NCBI GenBank assembly: GCA_019095985.1 | Contig: CM032669.1 | Location: 6,297,843-6,361,842 of the forward strand | Direction: 5' to 3' | Length of the DNA: 64,000 bases | Source of the DNA: Streblospio benedicti | Lineage: Eukaryota > Annelida > Polychaeta > Spionida > Spionidae | Part shown: piece by piece, positions 24,801 to 35,600 of the stretch | Layout: each line of letters opens with the position of its first letter | How positions within the stretch are numbered: the first letter of the stretch is position 1 | Notes under the pieces: generated by a model | Databases searched by the model: none | What the model was told of the DNA's origin: nothing | Seen by the model: the letters and a program-made list of their open reading frames with translations, nothing else | Position numbers and translations under genes: made by a program

Positions 24801-27800
24801 AAAAAAAAAAAACAAAAAAAAACTAACAAAATAAAAATTTTTAAAATAAAGTCTTCAAAAAAAAACCCTTTTAAAACCCCAAAAAAAAAAATTGTTAAAT
24901 ACTTACTCACAAAAAAATTTGTACATTTTCCAATTTAAAAGAGGCCCGGTTTTAAAAAAATTTAACCCAAAAAGAAATTTTTTAAAATTTTTGCCTTGGA
25001 AAAAACCAATTGTTTTTNNNNNNNNNNNNNNNNNNNNNNNNNNNNNNNNNNNNNNNNNNNNNNNNNNNNNNNNNNNNNNNNNNNNNNNNNNNNNNNNNNN
25101 NNNNNNNNNNNNNNNNNATTACAGTTATGAAAAAGAATGTAAAGATGGGGAATACTCACGAACAATTTTCTGACAAAGAGCCATATGATGTTTATTACAG
25201 TCCACAGCTTTCCACAAGTGAGCATCAGGAATAGACCCAGTTGTGCAATCAACATCTTTTTTATATTCATAACCTGCCAAGTAATGACTGGCAATGATAT
25301 AGCTGCCATTTGAGTAGTCATTGTCATCAAGCTTATTCATCCACTTGGTCTTTTCAAGGTAATGGTAATACTCGTCGCTCCTTAAAAGGAAGAAGAGAAA
25401 TGACTCGTAGATAATAGCCAAGAAACAGAAAAGACAATTCAATTTATCTTTATTGATTTAGTTGATCATTTGTTTAAAAATGTTTCGTGTTTCAATAAGT
25501 CTTTATATGTACTTAGAATACTAATATTTTAAAACGACTCGACATGAATGGTCGCAAATATCCAAAGATATATAAAATCTAGAAAAACGCTGCTTATGAT
25601 AGGAAGCGTCCACAATTGACGTCAACCACATTTTGGCACTTTCTGACCCCCACCCACCTCTCATCAACTTTCGTCAACTTCACCCCCCCCCCGGTCAACT
25701 TGTGGATACCCCCTTTCAACTATGACGGTGATGTCAATTTCATGACATCCTCACCTAAACCTCTCAGTTAACTATCTAATCTAGCCAATATCTAATACAT
25801 GCCTTATTGAATTTGAATCTGTGTGCAGTTTTGTCAGGTTATGTCATATAACAATTGCGTTTCATCGGTAATATATATGATAACCAAACATTCCAAGAAA
25901 TACAAAAATGTAAATGTAAATGTAAATGTAAATGTGGTTGTTTATAGTCGCAATTCACTTTTATCGTGCTCTAGCGACTTTACATATTTACACCAGGTCA
26001 TTGGCATCCTTTTCACGCTATATCCTTCTCAACTCCCTGAGGAGCATACAGCACATCGCTACCGTAGCGCAGACATGCTAATCACTCACATTAGCATTCA
26101 CTCGCCTGACCTGCACCTATTTAACGTGTAGGTACCACACAGCATCTATTTTACCTCCATTCTTTATACTACTGCCTTAAATATCAATTTAACTTTGATA
26201 TATCCTTAGTGCAGGCCACCCACCTCCGTCAACGTTTGAGGTGACCCCCTCTCTGTCAACTTTCGTCAACTTTTGGTGACCCCCTCCCACCCCCCTCTCT
26301 TCAGGATTGATGTCAATTGTGAACGCTCCCATATAGAGTAGTAATCATATTATTTCCCAAATTCTATAAATTCTCTATATGATTATGAAAATATAGAAAT
26401 ATATTACGACACTATGTTATTCAATACTTTGTGAAATCCATATGGGATTTACAATGTAATGTTTTCACAAACTAGGGTTAAATCTTAACATTCAATTTGA
26501 TTATTTTTTTCGTTGTTAAATATCAATATAAAACGCTATGTGTGCATTTGTGTACGTTTGAAAACATCATTTCATCCGCATGGGAAATATTTTTGTCAGA
26601 AATATGTCAATTTAAAAAAACTTATAAATAACAAATGTGATCAGCATTACATTGCAGAATCACGTTAGCAGTGCTTGGATTAGGGGTGCATATATAAAGA
26701 AATATATAATCCTTCTAAACCAATCGGAATACAGTGCTTAGGGGCGTGTCACGGTAGAGTGGTATTATAATTTACAATTTGGCTAAAAATGGGCGGCAAA
26801 CACCAGACAGCACCATTGTAATGAGTAAATTTAGCAACGTAACTTACCAATATAGCTAAAACTTTAACAAATATCTACACTATAACGAAACTTAAAAGAA
26901 AATCTACTTATAACGAAACATGCAACATACGTAACGTTGTCAAATATAGTGCTTGTTGTGACAAAGTCCAACTTGTCCTGTGTGTCCAGGAAGGCCAGGG
27001 ACCCTCCTGCAGCCCTGCATGCTGTCTCCTGGTTGGTGAATTTATCAGTTGTCTGGATGAGTCCATAGCAGATTCCGTAGTCCACAAATATTTGGTCCGC
27101 ATGGCATGGATCAGGGTCCATTGGCATATCTTATTGAAAAGAAATGATTTTAGAAACTTGATAAAATATGTAAGTGTAAATAATTGCTTTTGTTTTCATT
27201 GTCATTTTAAATAGATGACACCCCAAGTACACGTCTGACAATTTGATCTTACTTGTGCTTCTGTGTAACTTTTATAACTCTTTAAACACACTCAGAATGA
27301 TATTATTTATAAAAAGAAAATAGAGCTATGATTTATAAACTAATCTAACTCTGTAGGATTTACGTCAGTTTATTACTGTTTACATAAGAATGATTACAGC
27401 AAGTATAGCACTTGTAATGCTCGTAAAGACACAGCAGGTGTGACAACTATATGAGCAGTTTCATATATGACTTTCATCACATATGAGTGATAGCATGTGA
27501 TGTACCTAATGCTCGTTTCTTGCGCTTCTTCTTTTTCTTCACTAAGGTCTCAGGGTTGCTCAAGGCAGACAGCTTGATAGGATTCATGTTGCAAAATGTT
27601 ACTGCGGGGAAGTTCATCTCCAAATTGTGTATGACCTGTAGCAAAAAAGCATGTGTTGCACTTAAAGCCATAAGGGCAGTCAAAACTAACACCTGGATGC
27701 ATGGTAATAATCACAGCAATTAAGATTTGCATAAAACTTCTTAACATTTCATTGGCAGATCGTCAAAACTACTACATAGTGTGTAAGTGTGTATCATCTC

Positions 27801-30800
27801 AATGAAAGTTCTTCAAAGGTTTCAGGAGTATTATTTTTTCACATACAAGTTGTTGAAAAGGGACTGATAAGACTGATATTTCAACGCTCAATTTCATAAA
27901 ACCACCAGGGACAAAGTATGAGTACCTCAACTTTCACAGAGACACGGTAAGCGAAGTACGTTGAGAAGCTCAGATACAGATGGCCGATGAGCGCCGCAAA
28001 AGCGCTGAGTGACACCACGCTCCAGAAGGTCTTCTTCACGACACCTGAAAAACAGCGGTGTAAATACATATATTGTAACTGATCCACCTGTTCCATGTCA
28101 CCTACACCTCCATGCCACTGATCAACAACAAATATATCCCTCATTTTGACAGCACCGACCACTGTTCTGGCAATGCCCACTCTCACACAACCCTGTTCAT
28201 ACCCCCCTCCCCCTCTCCAAACAACACCCCCCCCAAAAAAAAAAAAAGACGCACAACATTTTCGCTGATTACAAATGAGCCAACACTATTTGATATACTT
28301 ACATAGTACACAGTCACAGTCACAGGCAAATGTACATTTATCAACCAATGACTATATATTCATTGGGTTATCGGATTGGCTAGGAACCCGATACAGGGAC
28401 CCGATATGGAAAGCTGTATCGGGTCTAGACCCGATACAGCTTTTTGACCGGACTACTTTTTGTCGTATTTCACAGACATTCATTTCTTCTGGGGGGGGTA
28501 CTTGGTATTGGCCAATTGGTCACTGCTCATTGTTATGTTTGCCCCAACACAATACAAAATAATAATAACAGCAATAATAAATATAAGAATACAAATGTTA
28601 AAAAGAATCTATGCTTTTTATTACAAACACTACGTCAATGACACTTCTATGTGAAAGTATACAATGTACTAACACGATAAACCACAAACTGCAAAGGATC
28701 ACGTAATGCGTGCAAGGGCGTTCAGAGAAATGCGGTGTGCGTTATTGTTTGAACGGTTGACGTTTGAAAGAACACGTCAAGGGCACGGTGATTTACGCTG
28801 GTCGCTCTGTATTCTAGGAAACCTATTGTAAACACAAGCCAGAACAAGCCAGATATTTCATTGACGGTCTGAATATTCTGGTCATTTTAGTATATACATG
28901 TACTGTTAGTATGTATATAATGCGTCTAACAAAATAGATGGTTATAAAAATGCCATGGGATCATTCAAATCACCTAGATATGCAACCCAATTGACGTTAT
29001 CAGGACGAGAAGATTCGAATCGGCAGTCTGCCTGTAGACTATTAGTGTATTCATGTGCGTTTTGAAACTTGGCTTATTTATGATTATCTGTTCATCAACT
29101 GCATTATATATTAGAAACATTGCGTATTTGTGACATTGGTTGATAAAGAACGCAGTTCCCTCCCCATATGACTGTTGTGTATCGGACTCATCTGCGGGCG
29201 CATCAGACTCGCCTAAAGGCTCGTCTGATACGCCCGCAGATTCGTCCGATACACAACAGTCATATGGGGAGGGAACCACGTTCTCTCTATATACCACACT
29301 GCAGTAGAACCTCTCTATCAAAACTGCCCAAAGGCTGGCTTCAAGAGTAAGGTGGTCTCTATAGAGGTTTGGAATGGTCTGTTTATGAAGGCTAGGGACT
29401 GTAAGAAATTGTCTCATTATAGAGGTGTTCTCTTTACAGAGGTTTGACTGTACACATAGCCCAAGCGGCTGTAATCCCTAACCTAGAAGCAGTTACAGAT
29501 TAGTGTGCCAGACAAAGCTCAAAAATTGGTGTGTCAGTATAGGTGGTGTGTGTGAGTGGGGGGGGGAAGTAGGAAGTAGGATAAGGTAAGAAAGGCTTAA
29601 AAAGAGGGATAAGGGATCTCCAATTAGTGGGATAAGGGAAAAAAAAGAGCCAAAAAAGAGGGATAAGGGAAAAAGGCCAAAAAGATGGATATCGGATTTC
29701 TAGACCCCTTATAAACCTCCTCCCAATATTCAGATTAGAATAATCTTATTCTACTTTTATCAAACATCCATATTCATTCACACATGTAACCAACTTGGAC
29801 TACAATGAAAAATAAAACAAGTGATCACAAAATTGTCTCTCATGTTTTCAAACTTTATTTTTAATCCAAATTTCAAATAACAAACACCATCAACAATTAT
29901 CATTAGGAATATTACTGCTAAATACGACTGAATTGGATTTTTTTCTAATGTTAACATTTAATTATTTTCAACATTACCAGGTTAAAAAATAAATGATTGA
30001 TTAAGTTTCAAATGTTTGTTACACACGTATAAACGTTGTCAAATTTAGTAACACAATCTAGATTATCGCAGGCAATGACTGACTAATTCATAAAACTAAA
30101 CAGAACAATGTATAATAGTTCAGTCCAATTCTTGAAAAGTCCTTTTTTCTGGTGCCTGCTCTTCTTGGGCAGGTTTGTATTAAGCTAACTTTGACTTCAT
30201 TTCCTGGACCACTGCGCCTTCACCACTGGACCTTGCACTGGCCCCTATGCGTGGATCACTGGGCCTTGCACTGGCCCCTATGCGTGGATCACTGGGACTT
30301 GCACTGCCACTGGCCCCTATGCGTGGATCACTGGGCCTTGCACTGGCCCCTATGCGTGGATCACTGGGCCTTGCACTGCCACTGGCCCCTATGCGTGGAT
30401 CACTGGGCCTTGCACTGGCCCCTATGCGTGGATCACTGGGCCTTGCACTGCCACTGGCCCCTATGCGTGGATCACTGGGCCTTGCACTGCCACTGGCCCC
30501 TATGCGTGGATCACTTGACCTTGCACTGGCCCCGCTGTGTGGACGACTGGGTCTGGGCCTGGCATTGGCCCCTCTGCGTGGACGACTTCGTCTGCCATTG
30601 GCACCCATGGTCAGCCTCATAAAACTAACTGCATTCGCCTCTTCTTTCATATATTCTACCACTTCGGTCAAACTTTCTAATTCGTCAGCCAATTCGTCAA
30701 GCTTGTTCCTAAATTCTTCTCTATTTCTGCCTGCTGACATCTTCTTTCAGAAAAAATACTTTCTCACGAGACAAAATATTCTAATGAACATGTGCTGCTC

Positions 30801-32594
30801 AACAACTTCACCAGTCTATTTAACAGAGAGGTTGATGGAATGAATACTGGTGCAAATATGCAGCCATTAATTTGATGGTGGTTGAATGATTTTTTTGTTT
30901 TGTGTATAATAGTAAACTGCAGTGTTAGCTTAATTGATTACTTCATAAAATCAAAGCATGTATCTGAAACATATAATTTCCGAAAGATATAATTTCGAAA
31001 ATTAAAAAGATTTTACATAATGCAACCAGATAGAGATCATTCATGTGTTCGACAAGTTTACAACAGTAGACATACTACATAGTCCAGATGTATAGTACAG
31101 ATGTATATATCAATGAAGGTCAATTAACAACTTTTAGCCTATTATTACTTGAATGGTTAGGTTGGCATAAGGTGAGAATACAATGTTGGTACTTAATACT
31201 TACTTGTTCGTAAATCAAAACACACACCAATTAAATTATTGAAAACTTTATTTTTGCACCTCATCTTAATTATTATTAAATTTGTTCACACACCAATAGT
31301 CTACCTATGGTATAATAAGCCTACTATGATATAATGGTATAATTGTGTCCATTCTACTACTCGCTGTATTTGACCATTTATTCTGATAATCAATGCTTTT
31401 GCATAACATACCAATGGGTTGGATGCTATGAAAGACCTTGAATGACCAGCAGACGGCCCTTTCATTGGCACCGCCATAGAACAATGGGACACTTGCATTG
31501 TACTAAGGGAACGATCATAAATAATGATTCCGTGGGGATCGTCCAAAAAGGTGTGTGTGTGTGTGTGTGGGGGGGGGTCGTCCAACTTTTTTTTATTCCT
31601 TTTGGGGAGGTCGCTGAACTTTTTCTTTATCACGCTATGGGCTATTTTTTCATTTTTTTTTCTTGTAGCAATTAAATTGTCCAGAAATGCAATGACTATG
31701 TAGATGACCTTTTCTTTAGCAGGGTGAGGGGTGGGTCGCTTAACCCTTTAAAATGTTGATGAGGGGTCGGCTAACTTTTTCTTCGAGCCCCCAAAAATGT
31801 TCTCTAACCACAGAGACAGCAGCCAGACCACTATATAACGATCTCCCTTGTACTACTCCCAGTATTTTACCATTAAACTGAAATCGTATAGTCTTATACG
31901 TACCTTAGTCTCTTATATATTCTACTCTCACTGGTCTGTCAAGCAAGCTCCTACCACTGTATTATAACTGAAGAGACATCTTCCATTTTACTATATCAAG
32001 TGACCCTGACGGGACTCGAACTCACGACCCCAAGGTTGCGAGACCAGAATGATACCATCATCCCAAGCAGCGGGTTGTTAAAAGGTTACTCGGCTGAACC
32101 GTTGTTTCTGTAACCCCAACAATAATGCAAAATTCTCTGTGGCATTGTGTAACTATCGCACAACATCGCGAAACGGGTTTTGTTTTGTTTTTACCAAATG
32201 AGCCCAATAGGCTTTCATAATTTTGAGATGATTGTTATGTTCAAATTATTGTTCAATTTTCATTGTGGCCATCAACATACTATATCATACCCCACTACAT
32301 ATAATCACTAGGCAAACCCAACAAGTAAACATATGTTTCACCTAAAAATTAGCTGGTCACGACGTATATGGAAGCAAATATATTTAAAAGCTGAAAAAGT
32401 GATAGTTCAAATTTGATACACATCGATCTAATCATACTAGAATATTTACCTCTCGCCTGGCGCACATGTGGTAAGCCATGCGCGGTGGTGGTTTCTTGCA
32501 AGCCAATCAAAACGTCAAGGGTTCGCGTCTCTTCCAACGTCAGTCTGACGTCATCATCGCGAAGCCGGAACGCGTACAGTTGTGATGACGACAT
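21590..32594 (-). CDS. DEG/ENaC channel with C-type lectin domain, gene A (3' part doubtful)
   Basis: Good exons, read leftward: 32450-32594 (start codon, cytoplasmic N-terminus with the family His-Gly motif, TTAHGLPHV), 27926-28044 (TM1, GVVKKTFWSVVSLSAF on), 27506-27635 (FPAVTFCNMNPIKLSAL, then a KKRKKR run), 26931-27129 and 25160-25380 (both halves of a C-type lectin-like domain). Phases 1, 0, 1, 2, 1 all agree. The lectin domain has CYG, AC, LWKAVDC and ALCQK cysteine positions. By family, these are amiloride-sensitive or acid/peptide-gated sodium channels of the plasma membrane, trimeric. After 25160 comes a gap; the linker and middle exons are absent, and 21590-25017 is a damaged near copy of gene B's tail. 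The gene may be intact in the animal but mis-assembled here. Confidence 0.8.
21975..22690. repeat. Tandem array, about 146-bp period, five units
   Basis: The palindrome TCCATCTAGATGGA recurs at about 21975, 22118, 22265, 22411 and 22560, spacing 143-149 bp. Each unit continues with GGTAACCAGTTCAAACCAATT, a CATTGCCAGAATATTT block and a run of CCCCC. The outer units are more diverged than the two central ones. Confidence 0.85.
23230..23985 (+). pseudogene. Decayed protein with CxxC / H-x3-C module, unknown function
   Basis: Consecutive frames read CCYICRISTDDESKLRSL, then LYHHPSCHKNY, then GTCIFCGNSRKKKNGR, then DLIAKEAEYHKSCRMQF. I recognise this CIFC...YHKSC arrangement only as a recurring module of large uncharacterised, often repetitive invertebrate proteins. 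Stops and frame changes separate the parts, and the 3' end fades into the channel-exon copy at 23990. A related module is at 55151-55448. Confidence 0.5.
23990..25017. repeat. Segmental copy of 35537-36600 with progressively corrupted sequence
   Basis: From 23990 to about 24280 the match to the gene B last exons and intron is good. From there to the gap, homopolymers are expanded and bases substituted towards runs of a, t and g, while the order of landmarks is kept (for example TACTTACTCACAAA near 24900 equals 36552). This pattern is that of poor consensus, not of evolution. Confidence 0.7.
25018..25117. other. Assembly gap (100 N)
   Basis: A run of exactly 100 N, the usual placeholder for a gap of unknown size. 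It falls where the linker and middle exons of DEG/ENaC gene A should be. Confidence 1.
25602..26330. mobile_element. MITE with internal GTCAACTT / CCCCC iterations
   Basis: The ends GGAAGCGTCCACAATTGACG and its complement (TGTCAATTGTGAACGCTCCC) are inverted. Inside, GTCAACTT followed by C-rich runs is iterated near both ends. It lies in the intron between the two lectin exons of gene A. A (TAAATG)n run is at about 25908-25935. Confidence 0.7.
26931..27129 (-). other. Gene A exon: first half of the C-type lectin-like domain
   Basis: Phase 1 to phase 2 exon encoding DPDPCHADQIFVDYGICYG, then ETACRAAGGSLAFLDTQDKL. This is the standard N-terminal half of a C-type lectin fold: the first cysteine pair, the ACRAxGGxLA helix, and the start of the second helix. 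The gene B equivalent is 62897-63089, with the same exon borders and phases. Confidence 0.85.
29146..29286. repeat. Long near-perfect hairpin, about 70-bp arms
   Basis: The two arms meet almost without a loop around 29218, each running from CTCCCCATATGACTGTTG to the centre. There are only a few mismatches, which points to a recent origin or to selection for pairing. It is directly followed by the pogo-like MITE at 29302. Confidence 0.85.
29302..29450. mobile_element. Pogo/Tc1-like MITE
   Basis: The ends CAGTAGAACCTCTCTAT and its complement (AGAGGTTTGACTG) are inverted, with GGTGGTCTCTATAGAGG inside. Similar CCTCTCTATAAAGACC-type ends recur near 13340, 35800-35940 and 46670-46790, so the family is widespread here. 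Confidence 0.65.
30180..30740 (-). CDS. Small protein with RIGAS tandem repeats, unknown function
   Basis: A single open frame of 186 residues. Residues 1-40 (for example LDELADELESLTEVVEYM) should form an acidic helix or coiled coil. Residues 45-75 are Arg/Pro-rich. Then come eight SDPRIGAS repeats of 11 or 13 residues, encoded by 33- and 39-bp DNA units, and a short tail GEGAVVQEMKSKLA. A minus-strand TTAAATAG near 30818-30825 would be a well-placed TATA box, and a minus-strand AATAAA lies at 29854-29859. It sits inside the first intron of gene A on the same strand. Caution: because the units are multiples of three, other frames are open too, so coding is supported mainly by the unique N-terminus and the flanking signals. 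Confidence 0.5.
   Translation of the reverse strand: MSAGRNREEFRNKLDELADELESLTEVVEYMKEEANAVSFMRLTMGANGRRSRPRRGANARPRPSRPHSGASARSSDPRIGASGSARPSDPRIGASGSARPSDPRIGASARPSDPRIGASGSARPSDPRIGASARPSDPRIGASGSASPSDPRIGASARPSDPRIGASARSSGEGAVVQEMKSKLA
31535..31800. repeat. G-rich iterated stretch (GGGGTCG...AACTTTTT)
   Basis: The motif GGGG-TCG-(2-5 nt)-AACTTTTT occurs about five times, with a (GT)n run at about 31550-31568. It resembles the internal repeats of the elements at 20162, 25602 and 58211, but I could not find clear terminal inverted repeats. Confidence 0.5.
31920..32110 (-). mobile_element. tRNA-derived SINE-like element
   Basis: On the minus strand a B-box (GAGTTCGAGTCCC) follows a tRNA-like anticodon region (GGTCTCGCAACCTTGG). 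The other side carries the CAAGCAAGCTCCTACCACTG segment shared with the foldback at 6679-6791. No functional tRNA cloverleaf is complete, so I call it a SINE. Confidence 0.5.
32450..32594 (-). other. Gene A first coding exon (cytoplasmic N-terminus with His-Gly gate motif)
   Basis: The ATG at 32594 opens 48 residues ending in ETTTAHGLPHVRQAR, then a GTAAAT donor in phase 1. The HG pair in the context T-x-H-G-L/I is conserved in DEG/ENaC channels just before TM1 and affects gating. It joins in frame to the TM1 exon at 27926-28044. Confidence 0.8.
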
Positions 32595-32599
32595 TTCGT

Positions 32600-33483
32600 C
32601 GTTTTAAGATGATTGTGTTAAACACAGTCAACTTATGTTCACGTAATTGACAAAATGCGTTCGTTTCCAAGATGTAGTTAAAAACCATATCCTAAAAGCT
32701 TTTTTTCTTTAATTCCAGATGAAATGAAAGCACACAATAAGAAATTATAAACCGTTATACTGACATGGATGCAAATATAGTTCAACCCCAGCAAACGTGT
32801 CACCCGGATGATTGAGACCCCACTTTTATATCCTAACTTGTCCCTGTGGAGAGTGTCTAGTGACGACCACATGAGAAAACATGTGCCATACAGACAGTCA
32901 ACAATGCAATTATCTAGAAGATCCCCAATTGGTCAATATCCATTAGAACACGGTACCCATTCAAGATTTTAGCAAATAACCCCATCAGTTTTACAAATGG
33001 TCACGTAGCTACAACTGAAGATCTGATCCGGTACGCAGACCCTCAGACAATCAATGCACGCTTGAATATGACCCCGAACACCAGCAACGAAGGAAGTTGT
33101 CGTTTTAGCAAGTTTACCCACATTTTACCCCTGTTTGAGGAAGGCTTTGCATCAATGGCTCAAACTCAGCGAGGGCGGACGCAGAAAAGAATCACGTTCT
33201 CGAGGTCGTTATATTTAGTAAAAATAAGAATAGCCATAATTTCAATCGATATCGTCTTGATGAAAAATCCGGGTACATTGTAAATGGATCCCTGTGTTTT
33301 GAGACCGTCTTTCAATTGCCTACTGTGTGCGGGAATTGTTATTTGTCCTTGACTTCTTGGTTTAATGATGTCACGTGAATGGCCTTTAAAATATGTTTTG
33401 TATAATGTTTATGGGAGTTTTTTTTTCTATATATATTTCTTTCTCTTGTCAACACATAACTCTCAATTGCCTTCGTTTCCATA
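32600..33483. other. Upstream region of gene A
   Basis: It should contain the gene A promoter. I see no clear TATA box and no other gene. Confidence 0.3.
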
Positions 33484-35084
33484 TCATATTATTTTTCATA
33501 CATTTCACACACATATCAAACTAAATGGAGATAAAATCCCGTGTTTTTTCCCCATACATCCCACTTTCTTATATAACCTTTTGTAAATCCAACTGGATCT
33601 ACCACTGATTAGAAAAGAAATATGTCTGCCATTCGCAATAGTGTACGTTGATCTATTGATGAGCCTGGTGGGTATGCTCCCCGCAAGGATTAACATAGGG
33701 GGTCTTAGATATCTAAAAATAGGGGGTCTTAACTTACTTTTTGTCAAAAAAAAAAAGGGTGGGTGGTGGGGGGGGGGTCTTAAAATAGGGTTTTAGACTA
33801 ATCAATAATGAAATCTAAATGTTGTTTATGCATTATTATATGCTGACCGTAAAGGCAGTTTCAACTGTACTATAGATATAAATATATTTGTAGTACTACC
33901 ATTGGTGTACTTATTACATGTAATAATTTTTATTTATGCTAAGGATGTGTCCATGACACGAAATATATTCAATAAATCTTCGACTTAAAATAATGTCTAT
34001 GAAATGAAAATCTTAAATCTATCATTCATAGGCTACTATTTATTGGAAAATGATGTCTGGTATGCGAAAAAGTGGAGTCTTTGTTGAGCTGGTGAAAAAT
34101 GGGGGTATCAAAATGATGAGTTGCTGAAAAATGGGCGTCTTAAGTGGCTGTCTCCCCAAAATAGGGGGTCTTAAATAATAATCTGCTCAGAAAATGGTGG
34201 GTCTCTAGGGAGAGCATTCCCACCCAAGTCAATAGAGAAAGTGCCCCTCCCGGGCTTAACCATCATGTAAATGTTTAGTATGTTTTCAACATGATAACTT
34301 ATATAACGGCAAAGTAAAGCAGGCTTCTATTTAATAGTTGAAAAGAGCAAATGTGGTGATGTGATCCCATAGAATAATCTACGCAACTATTGGTGGAACC
34401 ATTTATTAGTATTTTCTTTTCTCTTCACTGCAACACATATTCATTAATAGTGTAAATGACAGAAAAATCGCAAAAAATAAGAATCAAAGAATTGTTTGTA
34501 AACAAGAACATTATAATACACAGTATTTGCTCAGTTTCTTCCCAATTTATTATTTCAAACAGTCCGTCCACTATTACACATTGTATTGTTATCCCATCTA
34601 CTACGGTTTCTATAGTCAAAGGACAAGAAAATTGCCCACTATCGTACAACATTTATGTCATTGGACTACACTGTTGCCAGATATTAAAATGCGAAAATAC
34701 CAATGTGCTTACATTGATATACAGATATTTGTATCTCAATTTAACAATATGCCCATAAATGCAAATTTATCACAGTTGGTACAAAATATAGAAGAGTAAA
34801 CACACACAGAAAATTCTCTTGTATAAATATATTAAATACTACAAAGCACAAAACAAACCTATAATATATTCATAAATATTGTCATTAATATCAAACACAT
34901 AATAAAATGCACACTTGAAAACAAAGATTAAAACCTGTATAAAATGATATTGATGGCCACAATTTGCTTTCCGATAAAATTTCAGTCATAAAGCTCATCT
35001 GAAATAAACACTAATACATGTCTCAAACAATTTTCATAGGAAGATCTTTGTTCACTCATAAAGCCTTTTTGTTCTGATGCCTTG
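33484..35084. other. Intergenic stretch between gene B (3') and gene A (5')
   Basis: The whole stretch is one arm of the segmental duplication with 19983-21585. It includes the MITE at 33662-34222 and presumably the 3' UTR of gene B. The short ORFs here are chance. Confidence 0.7.
33662..34222. mobile_element. MITE with internal GGGGGTCTTA iterations (second copy)
   Basis: Homologous to 20162-20718, with the same inverted ends (GGTGGGTATGCTCCC). It was present before the segmental duplication rather than inserted twice. Confidence 0.75.
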
Positions 35085-35600
35085 CTACCATTTAGGTGAC
35101 ACAGTAACCTTTTTTGTGCCAGACACACCCGATCTTATAGATGAACCTTCACTATCCGAGTCTTTTACACTCTCAGATTCACTTAAAAGCTTTATCTTAC
35201 TTATTCGCACTGCTTCATCGCTCACTTTCTTTTTTGGCGGGAATCCTGCTCTTGGTTTGTCCAAGGTTTTCTCAAAAGCATCATTATAGAACACACCACC
35301 GTTCTGCTGGTTATGATATGTAACTGTTGTATTTCCTGGCTTCTGCTTCCCCAGCTTTGCACTTTTACTAGTGCCATTTGTAACTGAAGTCTCTTGTAAC
35401 TTTTCAAATTCTACTTTCGGTTTTCCAGATTCATTCAGACTGCCTCGTTTAGTAGACGACTTGTTGGGTGAACTAAAGAGACCGAATGCAAAGAGCACGC
35501 ACATGTCAGCTACAAACTCTATCAATTCGCAGATGGTGAGAATGGAAAAGCCCAGCCAGAGGCCCAACACTCCTCCGATGTCTGACGCAAACTGTTGGTC
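35085..35600 (-). other. Gene B last exon: TM2, selectivity filter and cytoplasmic tail
   Basis: It starts [19 protein letters not shown] and continues as one hydrophobic helix ([20 protein letters not shown]). The remaining tail is hydrophilic, with a Ser/Asp/Glu-rich acidic patch ([15 protein letters not shown]) that looks like a casein kinase 2 substrate. The stop codon is at 35085-35087. Confidence 0.9.

Larger units (their letters stand above)
28050..32449. other. First intron of DEG/ENaC gene A
   Basis: This 4.4-kb interval lies between the N-terminal exon and the TM1 exon. It holds a perfect 34-bp palindrome at 28410-28443, a long hairpin at 29146-29286, a pogo-like MITE at 29302-29450, a same-strand ORF with tandem repeats at 30180-30740, a G-rich iterated stretch at 31535-31800 and a SINE at 31920-32110. 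Confidence 0.6.

Noticed and set aside
30152-30843. Two plus-strand ORFs over the RIGAS repeats
   Set aside because: They are shadows created by in-frame 33/39-bp units, without a unique domain or supporting signals.
31985-32060. Functional tRNA gene on the minus strand
   Set aside because: The B-box is good, but acceptor and D arms do not pair; a SINE is more likely.
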